Positions 48,523 to 57,217 of a DNA stretch of 64,000 nucleotides are shown piece by piece (position 1 is the stretch's first letter; each line of letters starts with the position of its first letter). The position numbers were made by a program, and so were the translations under genes. The stretch covers positions 124,001 to 188,000 of the forward strand of contig NZ_JACHCL010000001.1 in NCBI RefSeq assembly GCF_014200725.1, in the 5' to 3' direction. This DNA is from Janthinobacterium silvisoli (GTDB taxonomy: Bacteria; Pseudomonadota; Gammaproteobacteria; Burkholderiales; Burkholderiaceae_D). The notes under the pieces are model-generated. The model was not told the DNA's origin and made no database searches. It worked only from the letters and a program-made list of their open reading frames with translations.

Positions 48523-49416
48523 CGGCTGCGCCTGTGCCAGCAGCGTTTCCCGGAAAATCCCCACCAGCGGACGCAGATTCACCTTGTGCCAGGCGGCCCA
48601 CAGCGGCGTGCGGTAGCTGAACCACGCCAGTTCGCGCACCAGCACGCCGGCCGGCGCGTGATGGCGCAAGCTATGCTGGATCATGGCCATGCCCAGCCCT
48701 GCCGCCACCAGGCCCAGCGCCGTCAGCGGCTCTGTTGCTTCCAGGCGGATATCGGGCGTAAAGCCGGCGCGGGCGCAGGCAGCAACAAAATTGTCGTGCT
48801 TCAAGGCGCTTTCCTTGTGCTGCACAGCAATCCACTCCTGGCCGGCCAGGTCTTCCGGCGTCAATTCCGCCTTGGAAGCCAGCGGATGCATTTCGGGCAA
48901 GGCCAGCAGCATGGGATCGCTGAGCACTTGCGCGCAGTCCAGGTCAGGGTCGCCGGGCAGCGGCGGCTCGCACAGCAGTGCGATATCGAGGCTGCGCTGG
49001 CGCAAACCTTCCACCTGTTCTGCCGAATGCATGTTGTACAGGGCGATATGCACTTGCGGGCGGCCCACCCGCAAGGCGCGCAAGCCCTCCGGCAGCACCC
49101 CGCTATGCATGGCGTTTTCGATATAGCCGATGCACAGGCCGCCTTCATCGCCACGGCCCAGGCGCTTGGCCAGTGCTTCGAGGCGGTTGCCGTGCGTCAA
49201 AAAGGCGCGCGTCTCGGCCAAAAAGGTATTGCCATCGCGCGTCAAGCGGATGCGCTGGGCGCTGCGCTCGAACAGGGTCAGGCCCAGCTTGTCTTCCAGT
49301 TGCGCAATTTGCCGGCTCAGCGGCGATTGTGAAATATGCAGGCGCTCGGCGGCGCGGCCCACGTGTTCTTCTTCGGCGACGGCGACGAAGTATTGCAGTT
49401 GTCGGATATCCAGCAT
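48499..49416 (-). CDS. LysR-family transcriptional regulator
   Basis: A 305-aa regulator with an N-terminal winged helix-turn-helix (LQYFVAVAEEEHVGRAAERLHISQSPLSRQIAQLE, residues about 6-40) and a LysR substrate domain. It is divergent from the aldo/keto reductase gene across a 125-bp region with an inverted repeat, so it probably controls that gene group. I chose the ATG at 49416 with GAGGT upstream; an ATG 12 bases earlier is possible. Confidence 0.92.
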   Translation of the reverse strand: MLDIRQLQYFVAVAEEEHVGRAAERLHISQSPLSRQIAQLEDKLGLTLFERSAQRIRLTRDGNTFLAETRAFLTHGNRLEALAKRLGRGDEGGLCIGYIENAMHSGVLPEGLRALRVGRPQVHIALYNMHSAEQVEGLRQRSLDIALLCEPPLPGDPDLDCAQVLSDPMLLALPEMHPLASKAELTPEDLAGQEWIAVQHKESALKHDNFVAACARAGFTPDIRLEATEPLTALGLVAAGLGMAMIQHSLRHHAPAGVLVRELAWFSYRTPLWAAWHKVNLRPLVGIFRETLLAQAQPSKLADAA

Positions 49417-49444
49417 GGTTGACCTCATTAGACCTTTTATGACT

Positions 49445-49485
49445 CAAGTTAAGCAAATTATGTCTTGGACAGGCTTAACTTGTCC
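49445..49485. promoter_or_regulatory. Inverted repeat, candidate LysR-type operator
   Basis: CAAGTTAAG (49445-49453) and CTTAACTTG (49474-49482) form a perfect 9-bp inverted repeat. A second, nested one is GGACA (49467-49471) with TGTCC (49481-49485). Both lie between the divergent LysR and aldo/keto reductase genes, the usual place for LysR-type control. Confidence 0.55.
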
Positions 49486-49541
49486 AGCTATTCTGTCTTC
49501 ACTGTTTCATCTTATTGAATCTGACACCAAGGAAAAACACC

Positions 49542-50558
49542 ATGAGCATCAAACACTTACTGACCGGCAAACTGGGGTTCGGCACTGCGCCGCTGGGCAA
49601 TATGTTCCGCAACATTCCTGAAGACGAAGCGCTGGCCACCGTCGACGCAGCCTGGGACAGCGGCATCCGCTACTTCGACACGGCACCGTTTTATGGCGCC
49701 GGCCTGGCCGAGATCCGCCTCGGCGCGGCCCTGAAGAAACACCGCCGCGACGACTACGTCCTCAGCACCAAGGTCGGCCGCATCCTGCTCGATGAACTGG
49801 AAGACCCGGCTGCCCGCGAACTGGGCGAAAAAGGCGGCTTGTTCGAATTTGGCCGCAAGAACAAGATCGTCGACGACTACACGGCCGACGCTACCTTGCG
49901 CTCGATCGAAGATAGCCTGAAACGCCTGGACACGGACCGCCTCGATATCGTCTGGGTGCACGACATCGCCCAGGATTTCCATGGCGACAACTGGCTGGCG
50001 CAATTTGAAATCGCCCGCACCGGCGCCTTCCGCGTGCTGACGCGCTTGAAGGAAGAAGGCGTAATCAAGGCCTGGGGCATCGGCGTCAATAAAGTCGAAC
50101 CGCTGGAACTGACCCTGGACCTGGCCGAAGCGCAACCGGACGGCTTCCTGCTGGCCGGCCGCTACACCCTGCTCGACCATGAACGCGCCCTGCAGCGTCT
50201 GATGCCGGCAGCGGCCAAGCAAAACGTCGATATCGTCGTCGGCGGCCCGTACAGCTCGGGCATCCTGGCCGGCGGCGCGCACTTTGAATACCAGAAAGCC
50301 TCACCTGAAATCATTGCCAAGGTAGAGCGCATCAAGGCGATTGCCGCGCGCCATGGCGTCAGCGTCAAGGCAGCTGCCCTGCAATTTTCGCTGGCCAACC
50401 CGGCCGTGGCCGCCGTGATCCCGGGCGCCAGCCGTCCGGAACGACTGGCCGAAGACCTGGCCGCTTTGAACAGCGTCATCCCTGCCGCCTTCTGGCAAGA
50501 GATGCGTGCCGAAAACCTGGTCAGCCGCGCAGCACCGCTGCCTGGCGACACCATTTAA
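49542..50558 (+). CDS. Aldo/keto reductase
   Basis: A 338-aa NAD(P)H oxidoreductase with a TIM-barrel. Catalytic residues are DTAPFYGAGLAE (Asp and Tyr), STKVGR (Lys) and DIVWVHD (His). The coenzyme segment is VVGGPYSSGILAGG ... PGASRPERLAEDLAALN. It resembles the D-threo-aldose (fucose) dehydrogenase type. AAGGA precedes the ATG. It heads a run with SRPBCC and MFS genes. Confidence 0.92.
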   Translation: MSIKHLLTGKLGFGTAPLGNMFRNIPEDEALATVDAAWDSGIRYFDTAPFYGAGLAEIRLGAALKKHRRDDYVLSTKVGRILLDELEDPAARELGEKGGLFEFGRKNKIVDDYTADATLRSIEDSLKRLDTDRLDIVWVHDIAQDFHGDNWLAQFEIARTGAFRVLTRLKEEGVIKAWGIGVNKVEPLELTLDLAEAQPDGFLLAGRYTLLDHERALQRLMPAAAKQNVDIVVGGPYSSGILAGGAHFEYQKASPEIIAKVERIKAIAARHGVSVKAAALQFSLANPAVAAVIPGASRPERLAEDLAALNSVIPAAFWQEMRAENLVSRAAPLPGDTI

Positions 50559-50570
50559 CAAGGAGCCACC

Positions 50571-50987
50571 ATGGCAAGCACCACGACTTTTATCGATATC
50601 GCCGCCACGCCGGAACAGGTTTGGCAATTGATCGGCGGCTTTAATTCCCTGCCCGACTGGCTGCCCTATATTCCCAGCAGCACTTTGAGCGAAGGCGGCC
50701 AGGTACGCCACCTGGCCAATCCGGCTGGTCAAGCCATCGTCGAACGGCTGGAAGCGTATGACAATGCCGCACGCCGCTACAGCTATTCCATCATTGCGGC
50801 GCCGTTTCCCGCCAAGGATTACCGCTCGACTCTGCAAGTCGATGCGATCACCGGCAGCGAGCATGCCCGCGTCACCTGGTCCGGGCAATTTACGCCCGTC
50901 GGCGTCAGCGAGGAAGAAGTAACGGCCTTGTTCCACGGCATTTACGCAGCCGGTTTGGAAGCGCTGCAACAGTCCTTACGTAAATAA
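50571..50987 (+). CDS. SRPBCC family (polyketide cyclase/dehydrase-like) protein
   Basis: A 138-aa START-like fold protein (FIDIAATPEQVWQLIGGFNSLPDWLPYIPSS ... YSYSIIAAPFPAKDYRSTL) that should bind a small hydrophobic ligand. It lies 12 bases after the aldo/keto reductase gene, so it is probably in the same transcript. The substrate is unknown. Confidence 0.88.
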   Translation: MASTTTFIDIAATPEQVWQLIGGFNSLPDWLPYIPSSTLSEGGQVRHLANPAGQAIVERLEAYDNAARRYSYSIIAAPFPAKDYRSTLQVDAITGSEHARVTWSGQFTPVGVSEEEVTALFHGIYAAGLEALQQSLRK

Positions 50988-51078
50988 GAGTCTTGCACAA
51001 ATAAGACAGTGACAAACCCAGTTCCGCGCTTATCTGCAGATAGGCAGCGGCACTGGGATACATCTGTGTTATCGTTAA

Positions 51079-51099
51079 CAACAAGGGCTTTCCTTGTTG
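51079..51099. terminator. Hairpin between SRPBCC and MFS genes
   Basis: CAACAAGG (51079-51086) pairs with CCTTGTTG (51092-51099) around a 5-nt loop. No T-run follows, so it may be a weak terminator or a processing hairpin. It separates the SRPBCC gene from the MFS gene in a 244-base gap without other genes. Confidence 0.4.
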
Positions 51100-51231
51100 T
51101 GTGCGGCGCAGCAAATTTGACCGCTCCCCGGCAGAGACTGCCTGAATCTTTTACAATATTGCCTGTGGGCAGCTCTCCCTGCCTTTTTCACCAGCGCATT
51201 TTCACCCTGTCATCCTTACCCAGTTAACAAC

Positions 51232-52449
51232 ATGCAAGCATCTGTAGATCCATTGATTCCGCGCGTCACTGCGCCTTTTGGCGCTGGTTATGCCGACCTG
51301 GCCCTGGCCATCGGCGGACTGGCCATCGGCACGGGCGAATTCGCCTCCATGAGCATCTTGCCCGTGGTGGCCGATGACCTCAACACCAGCTTGCCGCAAA
51401 TGAGTCATATGATCAGCGCCTATGCGCTGGGCGTGGTGATCGGTGCGCCGCTGATCACCATCTTCCTGGCCCGCATGCCGCGCCGTCTGATGCTGATCTG
51501 CCTGATGCTGATGTTCGCTGGCGGCAACTTGCTGAGCGCCATCGCCCCCAATTATGGTTTGCTGGTGGTGGCCCGCTTCGTGGCCGGCATCCCGCACGGC
51601 GCTTATTTCGGCGTGGCAGCGCTGGTAGCAGCCGCTCTGGCCGACCCGGACCGGCGTGGCCAGGCCGTGGCGCGCGTGCTGATGGGCTTGACGGTCGCCA
51701 ATATCTTCGGCGTGCCGCTGGCCACCTACATCGGCCAGACTTTAGGCTGGCGCTCGGCCTTCTTGCTGGTCGCTGCGCTGGGTTTGCTGACCATGTTGAT
51801 GGTGCGCATCTTCGTGCCGATGGTGGCTGCCGGCGATTCTAGCCCACGCCGCGAACTGGGCGTATTCCGCCGCCTGCAAGTATGGCTGACCCTGCTGATG
51901 GTGGCGATCGGTTTTGGCGGCATGTTTGCCGTCTACACTTTTATTACGCCAACCTTGCTGGAAATTACGAAGGTGTCGCCACTGGTCATTTCCATCTTGC
52001 TGGCCATTATCGGTATCGGCATGACGGTGGGTAACCTGATCGGCGGCTGGCTGGCTGACCGCTCGCGCCTGTGGACCATCTTCGGCGTGCTGCTGTGGAA
52101 CGTGGCCGCCCTGGTCGCCTTCAGCTATACCAGCGAACATGTGTGGCTGCTGGCCGTGAATCTGTTCGCCATCGGCGCCGGCATCGCGGTCGCCCCCGCC
52201 GTGCAGACGCGCTTGATGGACGTTGCCGGCGACGCGCAAACCGTGGCCGCCGCCCTCAACCATTCCGCCTTCAACATCGCCAACGCGCTGGGCGCCTGGG
52301 CCGGCGGCATCGCCATCGCCATGGGCATGGGCCTGCGTTCGACCGGCTGGGTCGGCGCCATGCTGGCCTGCGGCGGCATCGTCGTGCTCGGCATTTCCGT
52401 ACTGGTGGAAAACCGCAGCCGCAACCTGGATGGCGTGCAGCCGGCTTGA
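51232..52449 (+). CDS. MFS transporter (DHA1/AraJ-like)
   Basis: A 405-aa protein with about twelve membrane helices. ALAIGGLAIGTGEFASMSILP at the first helix and RFVAGIPHGAYFG in helix 5 are typical of the AraJ/YdhP sugar or drug efflux group. The substrate is unknown. Transcription may be separate from the aldo/keto reductase group because a 244-base gap and hairpin precede it. Confidence 0.9.
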   Translation: MQASVDPLIPRVTAPFGAGYADLALAIGGLAIGTGEFASMSILPVVADDLNTSLPQMSHMISAYALGVVIGAPLITIFLARMPRRLMLICLMLMFAGGNLLSAIAPNYGLLVVARFVAGIPHGAYFGVAALVAAALADPDRRGQAVARVLMGLTVANIFGVPLATYIGQTLGWRSAFLLVAALGLLTMLMVRIFVPMVAAGDSSPRRELGVFRRLQVWLTLLMVAIGFGGMFAVYTFITPTLLEITKVSPLVISILLAIIGIGMTVGNLIGGWLADRSRLWTIFGVLLWNVAALVAFSYTSEHVWLLAVNLFAIGAGIAVAPAVQTRLMDVAGDAQTVAAALNHSAFNIANALGAWAGGIAIAMGMGLRSTGWVGAMLACGGIVVLGISVLVENRSRNLDGVQPA

Positions 52450-52468
52450 TCAATCATTAACCATCAGG

Positions 52469-52494
52469 GCGCATCGCTGATACAGGCGATGCGC
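52469..52494. terminator. Hairpin between convergent MFS and DUF6434 genes
   Basis: GCGCATCGC (52469-52477) pairs with GCGATGCGC (52486-52494), 8-nt loop. It lies between converging stop codons. There is no long T-run, so termination efficiency is uncertain. Confidence 0.5.
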
Positions 52495-52503
52495 ATTGAG
52501 CGT

Positions 52504-52713
52504 TTATCGATGCTGCCGCCGCAGCCATTCATCGGCGACATCACCCAGGGTGACGGGCACCCCACTGCGTATCCAGGCTATAAAATCACGGTCTAACTTG
52601 AAAGCCGGCCCACACTGGGCCAGTAAAAAGCGCCGCACGTTCTGCGTATTGCGGTAGCCAGCATCGATAATGGTGCCGCGCCCGATTTGTCCACCGTGCC
52701 AGTCGAAGTGCAT
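52504..52713 (-). CDS. DUF6434 domain protein
   Basis: A 69-aa protein with FDWHGGQIGRGTIIDAGYRN, TQNVRRFLLAQCGP and TLGDVADEWLRR, which match the DUF6434 pattern as I recall it. Function is unknown. The ATG at 52713 has AGGA five bases upstream; an ATG 18 bases earlier lacks one. It is convergent with the MFS gene. Confidence 0.78.
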   Translation of the reverse strand: MHFDWHGGQIGRGTIIDAGYRNTQNVRRFLLAQCGPAFKLDRDFIAWIRSGVPVTLGDVADEWLRRQHR

Positions 52714-52929
52714 ATCAGTCCTGTTTTTCATGTATCGGTATACCGGCAATACACTGCCGAGGCTTCATCGCTCTTTTTGACCGATTGCGCGCCGGAAAGC
52801 AGTTGATCGCGCTCGAACTGGCGCAACTCAAGCAACTGCGACTGCCGGTCCAGCTAAAACACGGCTACACGCGCCTTGAAGTCCCCTTGCGGCTGCATGG
52901 TTTGTATCCATGCAAGGTAGCCAGTATCC

Positions 52930-54501
52930 TCACACTGCCTTCAGCATCTTCTGCAACACCGTATCGAGCTCATAAAAATCCACCGGCTTGGTCAGGTGCA
53001 AGTCAAAACCGGCGTCGGACGCCATCTTGCGGTCCTTGTCCTGGCCCCAGCCGGTCACCGCCACCAGGATCACGTCGCGGCCGCACGGTTGGCTACGCAG
53101 GTGCCGCGCCACTTCATAGCCGTTCATGCGCGGCAAGCCGATGTCGAGCAGGATCACTTGCGGCAGGAAACTTTCCGCCAGGGCGATGCCGGCCGCGCCG
53201 TCGTAGGCGGTGCGCATCTCGTAGCCGAGGATATCGAGCGCCAGGGCCAGGCTTTCGGCCGCGTCGGCGCTGTCGTCGATCACCAGCACCTTGCCGTCGC
53301 GCGAACCGGCCTGCAACTGGCGGTTGGCCGCCGATGGCGCGGGAGCTGGCACCGGCGTGGCCGGCAATGGCAGGCGCAAGGTAAAGGTGCTGCCCTGCCC
53401 CACGCCGTCGCTGTGCGCGCTGACGCTGCCGCCATGCAATTCGGCCAGGCCCCGCACCAGCGACAGGCCGATGCCCAGGCCACCCTGGGAACGCGACAAG
53501 GCCGGTTCCAGCTGCGAAAACATGTCGAATACGCGTGGCAGGTGTTCGGGCGCGATGCCGATGCCGGAATCGCGCACGCTGATCAATACGTCGCCCCCGG
53601 CGCACGACACCGTCAGCCAGATCGCCCCCTGGGCCGGCGTATATTTGGCGGCGTTGGTCAGCAGGTTGGCGATCATCTGGCCCAGGCGCGTGGCATCGGC
53701 ATCGAGCCAGATAGCGCTCGGCCACTGTTCCACGTGCAGGCGGTGACCGGATTCGGCCACCAGCGTGGCCACGCTGTGCAGCGCCGCTTCGACCACGGGC
53801 GCCAGTTCCACGCTGTGGCGGCGCAGTTCCAGCCGGCCCCGCGTGATGCGCGACACTTCCATCAAGTCATCGACCAGATGCGTCATATGGCATAGCTGGC
53901 GTCCCAGCACGTCGCGCGCCCAGCTCAGGTTAGGGTCGTCCAGCTGCGCCAGCTTCAGCACTTCCAGCACGTTGCGCATGGGCGCCAAGGGATTACGCAG
54001 TTCATGCGCCAGGGTGGCCAGGAATTCATCCTTGCGCCGGTCCGCCACCGCCAGTTCCTCATTGAGCGCATGGGCCTTGCTGCGCGCCAGTTGCAGTTGC
54101 TGCTCATACTTGCGCCGGTCGGTGGCGACAAACACGGCGATCTCGTCGTAGAGCACGCCATCGTGCTCGCGCCGCACAGCGTTGAACAGCATGGGCACGG
54201 ACTGTCCCTGACGCTGGCGCATGTCGAGCAAGACTTCCGAGGCCATGCCCTGCACCTGCATCAGCGGCGTCCAGTGGGTCTGGTGGAAGATGCGCCCGCC
54301 GATGGTCAGCAATTCCTGCAGCTTTTTTTTACCCAGCAAGTCAATGGCGGTATAACCGAGCCAGCCGCAAAAAGTGGCGTTGACCTTCAGGATGGTGCCA
54401 TCCGTGGCGCACAGCAGCAATCCGCACGCGGCGTGCTGGAACAGGCTGTCGCTATGGGGCAAGCTTATCCCAGGCAAGGATGGCATGGCGTCACGCATCA
54501 T
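52930..54501 (-). CDS. Hybrid sensor histidine kinase, PAS-HisKA-HATPase-REC
   Basis: A 523-aa soluble kinase. A PAS domain (about 15-130, AACGLLLCATDGTILKVN) is followed by a coiled coil, HisKA with His166 in LAHELRNPLAPM, HATPase_c with NLLTNAAKYTP and GGLGIGLSLVRGLAELHGG, and a C-terminal receiver with VLVIDDSADAAE and phospho-acceptor D453 in LLDIGLP. There are no membrane segments, so it senses a cytoplasmic cue. The ATG overlaps the stop of the RsbQ-like gene (ATGA), tying the PAS kinase to that hydrolase. An HPt or regulator partner is not in view. Confidence 0.92.
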   Translation of the reverse strand: MMRDAMPSLPGISLPHSDSLFQHAACGLLLCATDGTILKVNATFCGWLGYTAIDLLGKKKLQELLTIGGRIFHQTHWTPLMQVQGMASEVLLDMRQRQGQSVPMLFNAVRREHDGVLYDEIAVFVATDRRKYEQQLQLARSKAHALNEELAVADRRKDEFLATLAHELRNPLAPMRNVLEVLKLAQLDDPNLSWARDVLGRQLCHMTHLVDDLMEVSRITRGRLELRRHSVELAPVVEAALHSVATLVAESGHRLHVEQWPSAIWLDADATRLGQMIANLLTNAAKYTPAQGAIWLTVSCAGGDVLISVRDSGIGIAPEHLPRVFDMFSQLEPALSRSQGGLGIGLSLVRGLAELHGGSVSAHSDGVGQGSTFTLRLPLPATPVPAPAPSAANRQLQAGSRDGKVLVIDDSADAAESLALALDILGYEMRTAYDGAAGIALAESFLPQVILLDIGLPRMNGYEVARHLRSQPCGRDVILVAVTGWGQDKDRKMASDAGFDLHLTKPVDFYELDTVLQKMLKAV

Positions 54502-55331
54502 AGGCCCAGGCCGTCGAGGAAGGTGCGGATGGTCCGATAGCTGGTGTCGGGTGCGCTCATGTGCGGGCAATGACCCGCATTCTCGATCACTTGCAGATGG
54601 CTGTGCGGCAGCATTTCGCGCAGATAGCTGCCAACGGACAGCGGCGCAATAAAGTCGTCGTTACATTGCACGATCAGCGCCGGCGTAACGTTGTGCGGCA
54701 AATCGGCGCGGTGGTCGGCCAAAAAGGTGGTTTGCGCGAAATGGCGGGCGATATCGGGATCGGTGCGGCAAAAGCTGTTGACCAGGTCTTGCCCCAGCCC
54801 GGGCCGCTCGGGTACGCCCATGATAGCCGGCGCCATGGTGGCTGCCCAGCCCAAGTAATTGCTGTCCATGGTGTTGAGCAAGTCATCGATATCTTCACGG
54901 CTGAAGCCCCCCTTGTAGCCCGTCGCCAGGTCGTCGATATAGCATGGCGATGGTGCCAGCATGACTTGCGCGCGGAACAGTTGCGGCTCGGCCAAGGTTG
55001 CCAGCAAGGTGCTCATGGCGCTGACGGAATGACTGACGCAAATCACCGGGCCATCCGCCACGGCTTTGATGATCTGGCGCAGGTCGCGCGCATACCCATC
55101 GAGGCTGGCGTAGCTATCGAAATCGTAGGCGCTCAGGTCTGAAGCCCCGCTGCCGACCAGGTCAAACAGCACCGTACGGTAGCGCACACGGAACAAAGGT
55201 TCAAGATAAGACCACATGGTTTGGTCGCAGCCGAAGCCATGCACAAACACGATCGTGGCTGCAGCGCCCTGCTGCTGCGGGGTGGCGGGCGGCTCGGCCA
55301 CCCGGATGTTGTTGCGATGTTCAATACGCAT
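54498..55331 (-). CDS. RsbQ-like alpha/beta hydrolase
   Basis: A 277-aa hydrolase of the RsbQ/KAI2/D14 group. HGFGCDQTMW near residues 31-40 is the RsbQ oxyanion signature. The nucleophile is Ser102 in SHSVSAM, the acid lies in CNDDFIAP, and the histidine lies in GHCPHMSAP. In Bacillus, RsbQ works with the PAS protein RsbP in energy-stress signalling. Here the partner is a PAS histidine kinase encoded in a coupled gene. The small ligand is unknown. Confidence 0.88.
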   Translation of the reverse strand: MRIEHRNNIRVAEPPATPQQQGAAATIVFVHGFGCDQTMWSYLEPLFRVRYRTVLFDLVGSGASDLSAYDFDSYASLDGYARDLRQIIKAVADGPVICVSHSVSAMSTLLATLAEPQLFRAQVMLAPSPCYIDDLATGYKGGFSREDIDDLLNTMDSNYLGWAATMAPAIMGVPERPGLGQDLVNSFCRTDPDIARHFAQTTFLADHRADLPHNVTPALIVQCNDDFIAPLSVGSYLREMLPHSHLQVIENAGHCPHMSAPDTSYRTIRTFLDGLGL

Positions 55332-55407
55332 GCCTGTTCCGCCTTGATTGTTTCCGTGTGGAATCTACATTGGCATCTTAACATGCGTTATTTACACTAT
55401 GCCAGCC

Positions 55408-56211
55408 TCATTGCAATATGGGAAAAGCGACTGCCTGCGCCTCGCATTCCAGCTCCAGGATATGGCAGTAATCGCCGTGCGGCCGGTACTCGAAAGCGCT
55501 GATACGCAAGCTGCGCATCAGCTGCGCCAATACAGGATTCGGCTGCAGCAAAACCGTGCGCAATTGCGCCACCAGCTCAGCCGGAACATTCTGGCCGGCA
55601 ATCATCGGCAATCCCGGCGACGATGCCGAATACTGCAAGACAGATAGCCCTTCCAGCCAGGCCGGATTTTCCTGCTGCAAGTAGGCAAAGGTGACGCAAT
55701 CGACAGCCGCAATATCGGCCGCGCCATCGCGCACCATTCCCAGGCTGGCATGGTGGCTGCCCGACCAGATCACCTTGCCAAAGAAGTGCCCATCGACAGC
55801 CAGCGGGGCGACGGCGTGGCGCAGCACATTCATGCCGCTGTTGGAGTGAGGGTCATTGGCGGCGGCGGTCAAGCCGCGTGCGTCCTCCAGGCCGCTGACG
55901 GGGCCATCACTGCGCACCACGATGGCGCTCGAATAATCGCTGCCATTGCAGCCAGGCATGGCATAGCTGGGCGTGGCGATCAATTGCACCTGGCCTTGCA
56001 GCTGCGTCATATAGGGGTAGCCGCACGTCTGGCCGAACAGCAAGTCTGGCTGTCTCCAGAATTCCGGCAAGACGGGATCGCGCACCAGCTCAGCCTGTCC
56101 TTGCCAGCCACCGGCCCGCAACCCCGCCAGCACGGCGTCGAGCAAGGCTACATAGGCATCGCGCACAGACGGCGAGACGTTATACATGGGTAAGGCTACT
56201 TTCCAGGTCAT
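55408..56211 (-). CDS. PhnD-like substrate-binding-fold protein without signal peptide
   Basis: A 267-aa type II periplasmic-binding fold. FWRQPDLLFGQTCGYPYMTQL, VVRSDGPVSGLEDARGLTAA, DPHSNSGMNVLRHAV and WSGSHHASLGMVRDGAADIAAVDCVTF match phosphate/phosphonate-binding PhnD proteins. It begins MTWKVALPMYN with no signal sequence, so as annotated it is cytoplasmic. A longer frame upstream overlaps the desaturase gene and looks untypical. The start lies four bases after the desaturase stop with GGAG before it, so it is the last gene of that operon. Confidence 0.78.
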   Translation of the reverse strand: MTWKVALPMYNVSPSVRDAYVALLDAVLAGLRAGGWQGQAELVRDPVLPEFWRQPDLLFGQTCGYPYMTQLQGQVQLIATPSYAMPGCNGSDYSSAIVVRSDGPVSGLEDARGLTAAANDPHSNSGMNVLRHAVAPLAVDGHFFGKVIWSGSHHASLGMVRDGAADIAAVDCVTFAYLQQENPAWLEGLSVLQYSASSPGLPMIAGQNVPAELVAQLRTVLLQPNPVLAQLMRSLRISAFEYRPHGDYCHILELECEAQAVAFPILQ

Positions 56212-56215
56212 ACGG

Positions 56216-57199
56216 CTACTCCGGCTCAGGCATATGCGGGTGAACGGGCGCATCGATGGGGTTAAAGCCAAAACGGCGCATCAGCTCGCCATACCCATTG
56301 ACAAAAAAACCGCCGCTGCGCGCAATATACGCGGCCCGGCGCGCCTGGTACACGCGCGGGATCAGATACCAGGGCAGCGAGGGAAAGTCATGGTGTACCA
56401 GGTGCAGATTATTATTCAAAAACAGCAAACGAAATACCGGACCCGCTTCATTGATGACGATGCGCTGCTTGTGGTCTTCCGCTGGCCGGTGCTCATAATA
56501 CGAGCGTATCTTGGCAATCGACTGGGCCGGATAGGAAATGGCCAGCAGATAATACAGTGGCGATACGCCAAAATAGGCATCGATGGCCCACAGCATGATG
56601 CCCAGCATGGCAAAATGGATCAACCACATCGGCACATAGCTCCAGTTACCCTTCAAAGGCTGGCGCACCACCTGGCTCCAGGCGCCGCTGATCGATAGCA
56701 GCGGGCCGACCAGCATGCGGCCCCAGAAGGTCTTGTTCAGCCAGTGCAGCTTTTGCATCGGTTTACTCATGCCTGCCCACACGGCGGGCGACACATAATA
56801 ACTTTCCGTATCGAGCGCTGGCATGGTCAGGTGGAAATCAACGTGATGGCGCAAATGGCTGTCGCGGTACAGCTTATACGGATACCAGACAGCCAGCGGC
56901 GCATAACCGAACAGGCGGTTGACCCAGGGCCAGGGCGTGGGATGGCCGTGGATCAGCTCATGCTGCAAGGACATATACCAGGCGCACCACCAGATCATCA
57001 GCAAAGTGGCGGGCACGGTACCGATCTGGCGCCAGAAAAACAGCGTGCCCAGCCAGCCTGCATGGATCGTCACAATCAATAGCCAGGTCGGCCATTCGGC
57101 CAGCCACAGCCTGCGCCCGCGCTCGCTGGAAATATGCAGCTGCTGCTCCTCGTCGATATACTCCGAGCCTGCCGCGTGTTTGTAGGTTCCCAATCCCAT
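56216..57199 (-). CDS. Membrane fatty-acid desaturase-like di-iron protein
   Basis: A 327-aa protein with several helices and three histidine boxes: HELIHGHP near residues 80-87, HLRHH near 116 and HLVHHDFP near 260. This is the membrane desaturase/hydroxylase superfamily. The substrate could be a fatty acid or a small molecule. The gene is embedded between the MIO-less lyase (18 bases) and the PhnD-like gene (4 bases), which argues for a role in that pathway over general lipid metabolism, but this is inference. Confidence 0.85.
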   Translation of the reverse strand: MGLGTYKHAAGSEYIDEEQQLHISSERGRRLWLAEWPTWLLIVTIHAGWLGTLFFWRQIGTVPATLLMIWWCAWYMSLQHELIHGHPTPWPWVNRLFGYAPLAVWYPYKLYRDSHLRHHVDFHLTMPALDTESYYVSPAVWAGMSKPMQKLHWLNKTFWGRMLVGPLLSISGAWSQVVRQPLKGNWSYVPMWLIHFAMLGIMLWAIDAYFGVSPLYYLLAISYPAQSIAKIRSYYEHRPAEDHKQRIVINEAGPVFRLLFLNNNLHLVHHDFPSLPWYLIPRVYQARRAAYIARSGGFFVNGYGELMRRFGFNPIDAPVHPHMPEPE

Positions 57200-57217
57200 A
57201 GGTTTTCCCGTGATGCC

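Noticed and set aside
51009..51227. 72-aa frame between the SRPBCC and MFS genes
   Set aside because: Starts without a ribosome binding site and crosses a hairpin; no protein-like pattern.
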